This document shows positions 28,801 to 36,291 of a stretch of 64,000 nt of DNA, piece by piece. The position numbers were made by a program, and so were the translations under genes. Location: the NCBI GenBank assembly GCA_002494625.1, contig DACH01000022.1, positions 62,001-126,000 of the forward strand, written 5' to 3'. Below the pieces are notes generated by a model. It was not told the origin of the DNA. It did not search any database and saw nothing but the letters and a program-made list of their open reading frames with translations. This DNA is from Archaeoglobus sp. UBA234. GTDB lineage: Archaea > Halobacteriota > Archaeoglobi > Archaeoglobales > Archaeoglobaceae. Every line of letters begins with the position of its first letter. Position 1 is the first letter of the stretch.

Positions 28801-29014
28801 GCTCTTTTTCGATGAACCTCCTTACATCTATGATTTCACCAAGAATCCTGATGATTTCTTCCTCATCCTCGTTCAGAACGAAGACGAGTTCTTCCTTTTT
28901 TAATCCATCTATTATGAAAAGAATGGTTGTATAGAGCTTGTCCTTCTCATTATCGTATACCAAGCAAAGGTGATCGCCAAGTTCGATTCCATTTATCTTT
29001 GACTTAAGTGTCAT
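25799..29014 (-). CDS. MEDS-PAS(5)-GAF sensor protein ending in a HisKA-like helix, no HATPase
   Basis: 1071 residues, cytosolic. Residues 1-205 resemble the MEDS (DcmR-type sensory) domain: G-D-H-L-C-L-V-Y-D-N and later F-L-C-L-F-D-E-R-K-F. Five PAS domains follow (about 213-325, 330-455, 460-580, 585-705, 710-825), several ending in D-I-T-E-R-K, then a GAF-like domain with CSRCEFY (about 835-985) and the acceptor helix I-D-H-I-R-N-P-L-A-I-I near residue 1005. The protein stops shortly after, with no ATP-binding boxes. PAS 5, GAF and tail are paralogous to the protein at 14977-16929. A start at 29014 follows an AT-rich promoter-like region. Confidence 0.8.
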   Translation of the reverse strand: MTLKSKINGIELGDHLCLVYDNEKDKLYTTILFIIDGLKKEELVFVLNEDEEEIIRILGEIIDVRRFIEKEQLIFLSKEEIYLKDGFFDANKMLETIAELDEKALIEGYKGLRVVGNANWVLTHPKLESFLEFEAKLNKLLPLTKSIFLCLFDERKFNPGLLLRILQVHPKLISGKEVRENLNYLPPDKFLKKLKAGNATLKKLIDRKLMIEFEEMEEKFRMLFESSFEAVMIFKGDRLIACNPKAIELFGFKDFQQLLGKRIYDLFKENSLEYRVNAASRGEPQFFELGFFRTDGDKIDLEVSLTKVSDKLMMIARDITERKKMEEELREREERYRLLVDSSIDAIITINSKAEILTWNRGAEKIFGYRAEEVIGKPLTILIPERFRERFRKRFNQIYSVFKSEFEYPIGRYMETIGLRKNGEEFPAEMSYYIWRSGDKIFFTSIVRDISERNRLEQSLRESEKKYRELWENAGDVLFIIDLEGNFLEANRTARELFGYNKEEVKKLNLRDVVDENYLPVIYQEIEKIINSKRSEILNLEVLCYTKDGKAVWMESRAKPIIDKGRIIAIQGIARDITERKKMEEAIKESEEKFRALAEKSLVGIYLIQDGVFKYVNPKMAELWGYSVDELIGRNPLEFIHPEDKEIVKRNIEKRIKGEADSIHYRLRMVRKDGSIRINEVYGSRTFYSGKPAVLGTLVDITDEERRRKKLEEYKRFYQNAQDLFFILDGKGRFVDINPKYAEMLGYSKEELIGHTARKLIDPDELDRVRENFKKVMRGQSVRYEAKAVAKDGRVYVMDVTIWPVFNKGKVVGAEGILRDVTEYIRLNKLLNAINNINKIIVREKDRLKLINKASNELMALGYFTCWIGIRDGDNLITTSDILKTLELKDYRTKDKKNANCVIKAMENKTISFREGDNIECSRCEFYEKHKGLKRYAIPMIVDGEDKGGIVVYSAVNLPEDEIDLLKILANDLAFAIKSIEVENEKLRALEQIEKNIENYAILIDHIRNPLAIISGIAETKLDKDGFEEEKEIIMKSVEKIEDVVERLDKGWLESEEIRKFLRRGLNERRS

Positions 29015-30073
29015 TTAATTCAGGATAGGGTAAAAGATATATAAGGATTGTTATTATTATAATGATGGATGGATAATAGTTTACATAAACAATGATGTTA
29101 TAAATTTTAATAGGTTATTCTCTAAGATGTCAACCGACACAAACCTCTTTGGCTTAAGGTGTTTTATATTTCTTTATGTCTTCAAGCTCGATTGCCATCC
29201 ACATCCTTTTTATTCTGCCATACTCTTCTTCTCCTCAATATTTTATCTACCTTTTTAGTTATGTAAGCAGTAATTATATGCCCATCACTTCATGATGGCA
29301 CGCCATGGCATAGCCACTTGCAAAACCATCGTTCTAAGGTTCTTTGTAAACTGCAACCAGATATTTATTACTGGTCTTTCTTACTGCCAGATGTTAATCA
29401 GCTCTGTACTTGACTATAAATCTGGATCTTCGTTGCCTTAGTAAAACTTCATCCATATCCCGGCAAGTTCATCATGGTTATCGATGATGTAAAACCATAT
29501 CTCCCCAGTTAGTCTCTATCGGGATTTCATTTTTAGATATGACTATCTCTATCATTTTACCAACGCTCATAATTACAAGCTAATCTTCTTCGAGAATCTC
29601 TTTCATAATCTTCCCCATTAGATGCCCGGTCCACTTTTAATTGCTTTGATTAAGTTTAGCTTTGTAGATTAAAGGTTTGAACTCTACGAGTTTCTTGAAG
29701 AGTTTAATAGGTTTTAGCTTTAGTCCCAGGGGAGTCTCATTGCCCATATATAGGGAGTCTTGGAGATTTTCTTGGTGTCTTTGAAGATTTCTGATGTTGC
29801 TTCATACGCAGACACAATTCAGGGTTCTATGACTTTATCTTCCCTCTTTCCTACTTAAGGTATATGTGAGGTTTATCTCCTGTTTAATCTTTGCTATGGT
29901 GTTTTTATGGTGTTGAGAAATCCCAGATGTTTTTCTATCATTATATTCCGTTTTCAGATACACCAAGCTTAGATTGACTTAGATTGAGACAAAAAATTGT
30001 GTCAGAGCAATTTAAATTACTAAAGGGGATGACTGAACGACAGAAATAGAGAAGGGAACCTCCATCACATGGG
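29015..30073 (+). other. About 1 kb of decayed sequence with pseudogene remains
   Basis: No open frame over 60 residues, but the minus strand gives readable protein pieces broken by frameshifts and stops (see 29215-29555) and a second, weaker one at about 29600-29900 (K-P-I-K-L-F-K-K-L-V-E-F-K-P-L-I). Short facing repeats GACACAA (29136) and TTGTGTC (29997) bracket most of it; a tandem CTTAGATTGA pair occurs at about 29968-29987. Seven bases are too few to prove an insertion sequence. Best read as an eroded insertion or toxin-type locus. Confidence 0.45.
29215..29555 (-). pseudogene. Remnant of a small toxin-like gene
   Basis: Reading the minus strand with at least three frame corrections gives M-I-E-I-V-I-S-K-N-E-I-P-I, then R-L-T-G-E-I-W-F-Y-I-I-D-N-H-D-E-L-A-G, then N-K-Y-L-V-A-V-Y-K-E, then I-I-T-A-Y-I-T-K-K-V-D-K-I-L. 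This order and wording is like a widespread family of about 100-residue orphan proteins in archaea and cyanobacteria with an R-L-T...W.HI...H.E core, suspected to be RNase-type toxins; I am not sure of the family name. An extra segment of roughly 40 bases sits between the DGF and IITAY pieces. Not functional as it stands. Confidence 0.45.
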
Positions 30074-30355
30074 CTACAATCCAAACTCGTCGATAAACTC
30101 GATTATCTTTTTATATTTTTCAAGATACCTGAAGCCCTTATCCGTAAGAGATAGATATTTTCTACCTTTTTTATCGTAAACTTCTCGAATAAACCCCTTT
30201 TCAACGAGTTCGTTCAAATATTCGTTAAAGCTCTGGGACGAGAGATTGGAATAACGCAGAAGAGGAGTTGGCAAAATGGAGTTGTTGTGCTCTCTTATAA
30301 TTCTCAGGATGTCATAGATTATCTCAAGACGGTCTCTCTTTCTGCTCCTCATCAC
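30074..30355 (-). CDS. Winged-helix regulator (HTH_45-like)
   Basis: 93 residues: a basic start (M-M-R-S-R-K-R-D-R-L-E-I-I-Y-D-I-L-R-I-I), then recognition helix region Y-S-N-L-S-S-Q-S-F-N-E-Y-L-N-E-L-V-E-K-G-F-I and wing Y-D-K-K-G-R-K-Y-L-S-L-T-D-K-G, the archaeal HTH_45 pattern. It is followed six bases before the start by the end of the membrane protein gene (30362-31069), so the two form an operon. Target unknown. Confidence 0.8.
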   Translation of the reverse strand: MMRSRKRDRLEIIYDILRIIREHNNSILPTPLLRYSNLSSQSFNEYLNELVEKGFIREVYDKKGRKYLSLTDKGFRYLEKYKKIIEFIDEFGL

Positions 30356-30361
30356 AACCCC

Positions 30362-31069
30362 TCATGATACAGTCCTGACAACTTTGTATGCAATCAAAGA
30401 CATAATGAGGACGGATGCTGCATAGAGCGGTATTTTCAGCTCAGGCTGAAGGTATCTGAGCGGGATAAAGGCTATGTTCACTATCCAGAAAGCAAACAGC
30501 AGGAAATAGATGATGTAGATTTGAGAGATGAATGGCTTCCTTTTCTCAGAACTTCTGTAGTTTATGGTGGCTGTTAGAACAAGAATTGTCAGTAAAGCTA
30601 CGTGAGACAGGATGAAGAGATGGTGCGACCTCGTCAGGAAGATGAGAGTCAACAAGCTCAAAGCAATTATGTGGAGTACTGCATCATGCTGCAAAATCCC
30701 TGACTCGATCCTTTTCCACACTAGGCTGTAGGCTAAGGAGAATATTGCCATAAAACTAAAGTAAGTTAAAAATAAAATAAGCGACCTAACAACAAACAAC
30801 TCACCGGAAGAGATCTCAATTTTGTCATCGAAAAGTTGGGTTGAGAAGGCAAAGCTTGCTAAGATGAATCTTACAAAATAAGCAAGTGAAAGAAAGAGAA
30901 AAGCGTTCCTAAAATGGTATATGCCCTTGTACTTTGATAGTTCGTAAATCTCCCTTGTTTTAAAATATATGAGGAGACAGAGGAACACGACTATGCCTGA
31001 ATAGGCTAATTCGACAGCGAAAAATTCTATGGGTGGCATTCTGAGCTGGACTGGAATATTTGATGGCAT
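30362..31069 (-). CDS. Seven-helix membrane protein of unknown function
   Basis: About 235 residues from the internal ATG near 31069; the frame stays open to a GTG at 31168, but a TATA-type element (TTTATAAATA) sits about 25-30 bases before the inner ATG and would lie inside the longer version. Roughly seven hydrophobic segments are seen, the first starting F-F-A-V-E-L-A-Y-S-G-I-V-V-F-L-C-L-L-I-Y, with short loops and histidines at H-H-L-F-I-L-S-H. Operon with the downstream winged-helix gene. No family recognised. Confidence 0.6.
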   Translation of the reverse strand: MPSNIPVQLRMPPIEFFAVELAYSGIVVFLCLLIYFKTREIYELSKYKGIYHFRNAFLFLSLAYFVRFILASFAFSTQLFDDKIEISSGELFVVRSLILFLTYFSFMAIFSLAYSLVWKRIESGILQHDAVLHIIALSLLTLIFLTRSHHLFILSHVALLTILVLTATINYRSSEKRKPFISQIYIIYFLLFAFWIVNIAFIPLRYLQPELKIPLYAASVLIMSLIAYKVVRTVS

Positions 31070-31216
31070 AAAGTTTAGTTTGCGATGATATTTATAAAGA
31101 AGATGGATTTGAGATCCATATTCAAAGTCCTCTTTGAATAACATCCTCAAAATGGACTTGAAATGCACATTTTTCCTTCATCCCGCTTAAATAACCTTTC
31201 TGCCATCTAAACCACT

Positions 31217-32707
31217 ATGAGGTGTGGGGATAAGCAAAAGATTGAGCTAAAAAGGTTTTTGAAGGTGATTACAGCTATCACGGCAGTTCTGATACTAACT
31301 GCCACAACTTCAGCACAGGAGGCAGAGACTGGAAGTATAGCCGTTCAAAATGTAGAGGTGAATCCAGATGGTCTTTTCGTTGGTGATCTTGCCGAAGTTA
31401 CGCTGACACTCTACAATCCAAATGATCAAAGTATTAAGGTGCCATCAATAATAATAGATGGCTCAGGAGTCTCCGCCAGCCCAATTCTGGATGTTGGTTA
31501 TATTGCTCCTCGCTCATCACATGAAGTGAGCTTCACAGTAAAGGCAGTAAGTCCCGGAATTCACAGCGTGGAAGTTAAAGTGAACTCAAAGGAGCATTCG
31601 GTCACAAGCTATTTCACAATCTTTGTTGAAGAGAGACTGCCTGAGATTTCATTCGACAGGAAGATCAGAGTTGGAGAGGTTAATGATGCCAATATCGTCG
31701 TGTCATCACCCATAAAGATAGAAAGGGTTATTATCGAACCTCTATTTGACTCTGAGCCAGACAGAATCTTTATCGCTTCAGTCGAGCAGTTTGCTGAAGC
31801 ACAACTTAAATTCTATGCTGGCAATGAAAGTTACGAGTTCCGAATTTCTTTCTACAACGGGAACAACTATCACAGCTATGTCGTGGAGGTGGCTCCGGAT
31901 GTTGAAGAGTCAAAAGATGTTTTCATCAACATCTCGATGCCCTACAGCAGCGTTTACCTTTACGATGCCGTACCACTCACGGTAGAACTCACGAACTTGA
32001 GGAGTGATGCGATATACTCGATAAGAATCGAAGCTGAGTCTGCGAAGGGAGTATTTTCCGAGGCTGCTGAAATTGCTAAGCTTGAAGCTGGAGAGAGTAG
32101 AGCTGTAAGGATTCTTTACTCACCGCATGAGAGTGGAGAAGATTCACTTGAGATTAGAATAAGCTACGAGGATGAGTTCGGCAATGTGAGGGAGGTTGTG
32201 AGAAGCTTGACAGTTAAAGTGCTCGACCAGCTCGCTGTATCTGTCACGAATGTGGACATTGAAGTTGAAGTTAAGAGTTCAGGAAGTTCCGCTCAGCCAC
32301 AAGGTCCCTTCAGACCCCCAGGAGCGTCAACTCAAAGCGCTACTGTAGAGATATCCGTTTCTGGTGATGTCAGCAACAACGGCTTCGGGGAGGCAAGGAA
32401 CGTGTATGTTCATGTGGATCTCGGGAATGTCAAGAAAGATTACTTTGTGGGCAACATTGACCCATCAGATGTTGAGAGTTTCAGCATCCCGGCAACCGGC
32501 AATGAGAGGATTACCAAAGTGACCGTTGAGTGGGCTAATGAGCTTGGCGAGACCTTTAGCATCACAAAAGAGTATCAGATTTCTGGTGGGTCTGTCACTC
32601 CACCACAGAGTGTTGCAGAAAATATCCTTCTATTTGTTGGCGTGGCTACAGTAATTGCAGCAATTGTTGGCGCACTCCTATGGAGAAGACGAAAAAAGAG
32701 GGAATAA
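31217..32707 (+). CDS. Exported CARDB/NEW3-like protein with C-terminal anchor, exporter partner
   Basis: 496 residues. N-terminal signal peptide (V-I-T-A-I-T-A-V-L-I-L-T-A-T-T-S-A), several beta-sandwich repeats with CARDB-like wording (V-E-V-N-P-D-G-L-F-V-G-D-L-A-E-V-T-L-T-L-Y-N), a proline/serine linker near residue 360, and a single C-terminal helix followed by R-R-R-K-K-R-E. It should sit outside the membrane, anchored at its end. It starts an operon with an ABC ATPase (two bases on) and a MacB/FtsX-type permease, and most likely plays the periplasm-facing adaptor role in that exporter. Confidence 0.75.
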   Translation: MRCGDKQKIELKRFLKVITAITAVLILTATTSAQEAETGSIAVQNVEVNPDGLFVGDLAEVTLTLYNPNDQSIKVPSIIIDGSGVSASPILDVGYIAPRSSHEVSFTVKAVSPGIHSVEVKVNSKEHSVTSYFTIFVEERLPEISFDRKIRVGEVNDANIVVSSPIKIERVIIEPLFDSEPDRIFIASVEQFAEAQLKFYAGNESYEFRISFYNGNNYHSYVVEVAPDVEESKDVFINISMPYSSVYLYDAVPLTVELTNLRSDAIYSIRIEAESAKGVFSEAAEIAKLEAGESRAVRILYSPHESGEDSLEIRISYEDEFGNVREVVRSLTVKVLDQLAVSVTNVDIEVEVKSSGSSAQPQGPFRPPGASTQSATVEISVSGDVSNNGFGEARNVYVHVDLGNVKKDYFVGNIDPSDVESFSIPATGNERITKVTVEWANELGETFSITKEYQISGGSVTPPQSVAENILLFVGVATVIAAIVGALLWRRRKKRE

Positions 32708-32709
32708 GC

Positions 32710-33366
32710 ATGATAGAACTCACAGATGTGCACAAAATCTACAAAACTGAGTTTTACGAGGTTCATGCCCTGAATGGAGTGACAATGAAAATCAGAGAGG
32801 GAGAGTTCGTTGCGATAATGGGTCCTTCAGGCAGTGGTAAATCGACGCTGCTGAACATGATCGGCTGCTTAGACAAACCAACTACAGGAGAGGTGATCAT
32901 CAACGGAGTTGAGACATCAAGGCTGAGCGACAGACAACTTACAGAACTCAGGAGAGATTCAATAGGTTTCATCTTCCAGCAGTACAACCTAATTCCAACC
33001 TTAACAGTCTTGGAGAACGTGGAACTTCCAATGATTTTTCGCGGTTTGAGTGAAAGGAAAAGGAGGGCGATGGAACTGCTCAAACTTGTTGGAATTGGTG
33101 AATTGAGAGACAGAAAGCCCAATGAAATTAGCGGTGGACAGCAGCAGAGAGTTGCTATTGCAAGAGCCCTTGCAAATGATCCGCCAATTCTTCTTTGTGA
33201 TGAGCCCACAGGCAACCTGGATACGAAGAGTGGGAGGGATGTCATGAAGATTATAAGCAGACTGAACGAGGAAAAAAGTGTCACTGTTGTTCTCGTCACT
33301 CATGATCCTGCTCTTTCCGATTACACTGATAGAGTTGTGAGAATCAGGGATGGCAGGGTAGAGTAA
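32710..33366 (+). CDS. ABC transporter ATP-binding protein, MacB/LolD type
   Basis: 218 residues. Walker A G-P-S-G-S-G-K-S-T, Q-loop F-I-F-Q-Q-Y-N-L-I-P, signature I-S-G-G-Q-Q-Q-R-V-A-I-A-R-A and Walker B I-L-L-C-D-E-P-T-G-N-L-D-T are all intact; the LDT after Walker B marks the MacB/LolD/FtsE branch. I start at ATG 32710 because the longer frame would overlap the previous gene and GGAATAAGC precedes this ATG. Works with the permease encoded directly after it. Confidence 0.93.
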   Translation: MIELTDVHKIYKTEFYEVHALNGVTMKIREGEFVAIMGPSGSGKSTLLNMIGCLDKPTTGEVIINGVETSRLSDRQLTELRRDSIGFIFQQYNLIPTLTVLENVELPMIFRGLSERKRRAMELLKLVGIGELRDRKPNEISGGQQQRVAIARALANDPPILLCDEPTGNLDTKSGRDVMKIISRLNEEKSVTVVLVTHDPALSDYTDRVVRIRDGRVE

Positions 33367-33377
33367 GGGTGAACAGC

Positions 33378-34502
33378 ATGTACCCTGAACTCGCGAGAAG
33401 AAACCTTGAAAGAGCCAAAACGAGGAGCATACTTGCTGTTGTTGGAATCATCATCGGAGTTATGGCTGTAGCATCTATTGGCATCTTCGGAAACAGCATG
33501 CAGAAGAGCGTGCTTGAGAGGTTTGAAGATATAGCTGATACAATAATCGTGAACCCAAAACAATCAAAGGGGTTTACCGAGATAGAGGAAGATGACATTG
33601 AACTCATAAGGAAGATCGAAAACACCGAGTATGTTGTTCCAGCGAAAGATGAAAAAGAAATAGTCTCTTTCAAAGATAGGAAAACGTACTCGACAATCTA
33701 CGGAATAAGCGAGGATGACCTTGAAAAGCTGTATGAGGTTTATGAAGGAGGTATAAAGCTCAAGGGAAGTGTTGTTGTTGGCTATTCGCTCGCTGAGGAT
33801 TTAGATTTGAGAGTTGGGAATAGGATAACCATTGCTGGATCTGAGTTCAGGATTGCAGGAATACTTGAAGAGGAGGGAACAAGCTTCGCCGTCAACCCAG
33901 ATAATGCTGTCTTTCTCTCAGTCGACGATTTCGATAAGCTTTTCGATAAGGATTATTCGATGGTAGTGGTAAAAGCCGAAAGTCTTGATTACATCGATTC
34001 GATAGCAAGCAGTATTGACTCCATCGTGAACAAAAGGGAGGAAAAGGTAGAAGTTATGAAGCTTGAATCAATCCTTGAAACCATAGAAGACGCCCTTTCA
34101 ACTATGAACAACTTCCTGATCGCCATCGCAGCCGTCTCGCTTCTCGTAGCTGGTGTGAGCATTCTGAACATAATGCTGATGTCAACCGTTGAGAGAACGA
34201 AAGAGATAGGGGTTATGAGAGCTATAGGTGCTTACCGCGAAACGATCTTGAAGATCTTTCTGATGGAGGCTTTGATTCTCGGAGTTGTCGGAAGCGTTGC
34301 TGGAGCAGTTCTGAGCATTGCTGGCGGTTTTGCCATCGTATCCATGATGGGCTTGACAACGAAATATATCCTTGACATATCAACTGCACTCTACATCGCC
34401 GAAGGTTTCGCTGTAGGAGTTTTCACAGCTGTAGCGAGTGGACTTTACCCTGCTTGGAAGGCTTCTAAGCTTGAACCGATAGAGGCTTTGAGGTATGAGT
34501 AA
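33378..34502 (+). CDS. ABC transporter permease, MacB/FtsX family
   Basis: 374 residues. One N-terminal helix (I-L-A-V-V-G-I-I-I-G-V-M-A-V-A-S-I-G), a large external domain (about 45-235), then three C-terminal helices with the family motif M-S-T-V-E-R-T-K-E-I-G-V-M-R-A-I-G-A and the closing P-A-W-K-A-S-K-L-E-P-I-E-A-L-R-Y. The start at ATG 33378 has GGGTGA before it; the GTG at 33369 is less likely. Mechanotransmission-type permeases move lipoproteins, peptides or lipids; the cargo is unknown. Last gene of the operon. Confidence 0.9.
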   Translation: MYPELARRNLERAKTRSILAVVGIIIGVMAVASIGIFGNSMQKSVLERFEDIADTIIVNPKQSKGFTEIEEDDIELIRKIENTEYVVPAKDEKEIVSFKDRKTYSTIYGISEDDLEKLYEVYEGGIKLKGSVVVGYSLAEDLDLRVGNRITIAGSEFRIAGILEEEGTSFAVNPDNAVFLSVDDFDKLFDKDYSMVVVKAESLDYIDSIASSIDSIVNKREEKVEVMKLESILETIEDALSTMNNFLIAIAAVSLLVAGVSILNIMLMSTVERTKEIGVMRAIGAYRETILKIFLMEALILGVVGSVAGAVLSIAGGFAIVSMMGLTTKYILDISTALYIAEGFAVGVFTAVASGLYPAWKASKLEPIEALRYE

Positions 34503-34575
34503 CTGAGAATTTTTCTGTTTTTCAGTATTCGAAAGTTTGAGCAAAATAAAAGAGGTCGGTATTTGTCGAAAAGAC

Positions 34576-34605
34576 CTCAATCTATTGAACCCGTTTGGGA
34601 ATGGG
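34576..34605 (+). repeat. 30-bp inverted repeat, left copy (at tRNA-Trp 3' end)
   Basis: Begins CTCAATCTAT and ends TGGGAATGGG; a perfect reverse-complement copy is at 36262-36291. The last four bases are the 3' end of the tRNA-Trp gene. Thirty identical bases without a mismatch cannot be chance in a window of this size. Probable attachment or rearrangement site. Confidence 0.85.
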
Positions 34606-34738
34606 GTCGGTGGGATTTGAACCCACGACTGGCGGGTCTCTTCGGGTCAGCGCTCCAACGGATCATCACGCATCAGCAGACCCGTCAATCATCATTACCG
34701 CTGGAGCCCGCCGCGCTTCCTGGCTACGCCACGACCCC
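34602..34738 (-). tRNA. tRNA-Trp (anticodon CCA), with a 63-base intron
   Basis: On the minus strand the acceptor arms GGGGTCG and CGACCCC pair fully, the D arm is GCG...CGC, the anticodon stem GCGGG/CCCGC encloses loop CTCCAG-A with anticodon CCA, and the T arm is GTGGG-TTCAAAT-CCCAC. Discriminator base A; CCA is not encoded. The intron (34638-34700) interrupts the loop after position 37, the standard archaeal site, and would be removed by the splicing endonuclease at a bulge-helix-bulge. The 3' end touches the 30-bp inverted repeat. Confidence 0.95.
34638..34700 (-). ncRNA. C/D-box guide RNA inside the tRNA-Trp intron
   Basis: The intron holds box C (ATGATGA), D' (CTGA), C' (GTGATGA) and D (CTGA) in order. 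The guide before box D pairs with the anticodon loop (GGAGC against GCTCC) so that the fifth base upstream of D faces C34; the guide before D' pairs with AGACCCG across the 3' splice site, placing its fifth base on C39. Archaeal tRNA-Trp introns are known to guide 2'-O-methylation at 34 and 39; here the prediction follows directly from the bases. Confidence 0.88.
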
Positions 34739-34834
34739 CCATCAAGTACATCAGGTACCGAGCATTCCAGATAAAGATAATGGGAAATATAACTTTTTTG
34801 ATGCTTCTAAATGTCTTCTGATGTGCTTCAAACT

Positions 34835-35692
34835 CTATTTGAACACCAGAACAGGTATTTTGGAGTGTCTGAGGATTGCGTCAGCAGTTTTACCGAGTTC
34901 GCTGCTTCCATTCTTCCCAGTTGCCATTATAACAATCAATGAAGCGTCCTCTGACTCACTCAGAATCTCTTTAACAGCATTACCCCACTTTATTATAATC
35001 CTACCTCCTCCAACACGGGATTTTATCCCTTCAAGCTTTTCGGTTGCTGAATTGATGTCTGCCTCGATATCAGCACTGCTTTTTCCTTCAACAATATGCA
35101 TTAAAACAACCTCTCCACCTGCAATCACCCTTTTCAGGAATTCTACTACTTCTCTTCTTACTTCTGATGTGTCAAGAGCCACGATAACCCTGTCAAAAAG
35201 CCTCTCAAATGTAATCTGGCAGTAATATTCTCCAGCCTCTTTCACTACGGAGAATTTCGTTATCAGTACAGGTATTCGAGATTTTCTCACAACAGATTCA
35301 GAAACCCCACCCAGCAGTTTCCCTTTCAGCCAACCAAGCCCTCTCGAACCCATCAGAATTAAGTCAACATTCTCCTCCCCGGCGATCTCAAGAATTTTTT
35401 CTGCTGGATCTCTGGATGTTGCGGAAAAAAGAGTTTTCACAGAGATTCCTCTGTTTCTCAGTATTTCAGCCTGCTCGTCCAGCTTTTTCGAGGCTTCCAC
35501 TCCAATTTTTTCAACATACTCCTCAACACTCATTCTCGCAAGAGAGAGGAGAAAAGGATCATAAGTACCTGCATGAAATAGAACTACTTCTTCAACCCCG
35601 ATATCCCTTAATTCAGCCCCGCACTCCACTGTCTTAAGTGAATAATCTGAAAAATCGGTCGGAATCATCACTTTCCTGAATAAGCTATCCAT
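34835..35692 (-). CDS. Tandem universal stress protein (two UspA domains)
   Basis: 285 residues: domain one about 1-148, domain two about 150-285. The ATP-binding signature G-x2-G-x9-G-S/T is clear in domain one (G-S-R-G-L-G-W-L-K-G-K-L-L-G-G-V-S-E-S-V) and degenerate in domain two (A-T-G-K-N-G-S-S-E-L-G-K-T-A-D-A-I). Such proteins bind ATP or AMP and help during stress by unknown means. It lies between the two 30-bp inverted repeats, downstream of nothing else; start ATG 35692. Confidence 0.85.
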   Translation of the reverse strand: MDSLFRKVMIPTDFSDYSLKTVECGAELRDIGVEEVVLFHAGTYDPFLLSLARMSVEEYVEKIGVEASKKLDEQAEILRNRGISVKTLFSATSRDPAEKILEIAGEENVDLILMGSRGLGWLKGKLLGGVSESVVRKSRIPVLITKFSVVKEAGEYYCQITFERLFDRVIVALDTSEVRREVVEFLKRVIAGGEVVLMHIVEGKSSADIEADINSATEKLEGIKSRVGGGRIIIKWGNAVKEILSESEDASLIVIMATGKNGSSELGKTADAILRHSKIPVLVFK

Positions 35693-35865
35693 GGAGTTTT
35701 GTTTAATACTGTATTACTTAAATTTTTTTAGGTGGAATTAGTTTTGTGGTATCTCGAAATAATTTCACCCCTCTTAAACAACAACCTCCAGCAATTTAAA
35801 TCGAAAAATTTTTTAGTGTTATATTTTCACAACTTTTTGGTTGAAAATAACACATGGTGTTAAGC

Positions 35866-36285
35866 ATGAAAAGCAAATTAAGACTTGGAGCTATAGTTTT
35901 GGTGACTGTATTGCTTGCCATAGCCGTAAGCGGGTGCATGAGCGAGTCAGAGACCGGGAAAGCAGAGACCAAGATAACTGTTCAGGACTCTGCTGGAAGA
36001 TATGTGGAAGTGCCATATCCTGTTAAGAAAATTGTAATTCTGTGGGACAATCCTGCCGAGGAACTCAGAGCATTAGGAGCGATAGACAGAATCGTGGGCA
36101 TAGATACAGAGACAAAGAAAAAGGTCGATCAAGGGCTGTTTCCCGAACTTGCAGATGTGCCAGTTGTCGGAAGCTGGGATGAGCCAAATTACGAAAAGAT
36201 AGCAGAGCTGAAACCAGATGTTGTTATCATGCTGTCTTCCTGGGGACCATCGCCCGACGGGCCCATTCCCAAACGGGTTCAATAG
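35866..36285 (+). pseudogene. Truncated ABC substrate-binding lipoprotein (Fe-siderophore/B12 type)
   Basis: Starts with a lipoprotein signal (L-L-A-I-A-V-S-G-C, lipobox cysteine about residue 23) after GGTGTTAAGC, then V-Q-D-S-A-G-R-Y-V-E-V-P-Y-P-V-K-K-I-V, G-I-D-T-E-T and L-K-P-D-V-V-I-M-L-S, the first third of the periplasmic binding fold used for iron complexes or cobalamin. Family length is about 330-380; only 139 residues remain. Homology ends at G-P-S-P-D-G and the last residues come from the 30-bp repeat, so the gene was cut by the event that placed the element here. No permease or ATPase follows. Confidence 0.75.
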
Positions 36286-36291
36286 ATTGAG
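36262..36291 (-). repeat. 30-bp inverted repeat, right copy (element boundary)
   Basis: Reverse complement of 34576-34605 without mismatch. It contains the stop of the truncated lipoprotein gene and is followed at once by very AT-rich DNA and element genes. Likely the left end of the integrated element. Confidence 0.85.

Noticed and set aside
29136..30003. Insertion sequence bounded by GACACAA/TTGTGTC
   Set aside because: Only seven matching bases, no transposase wording and no target duplication; kept as decayed DNA.
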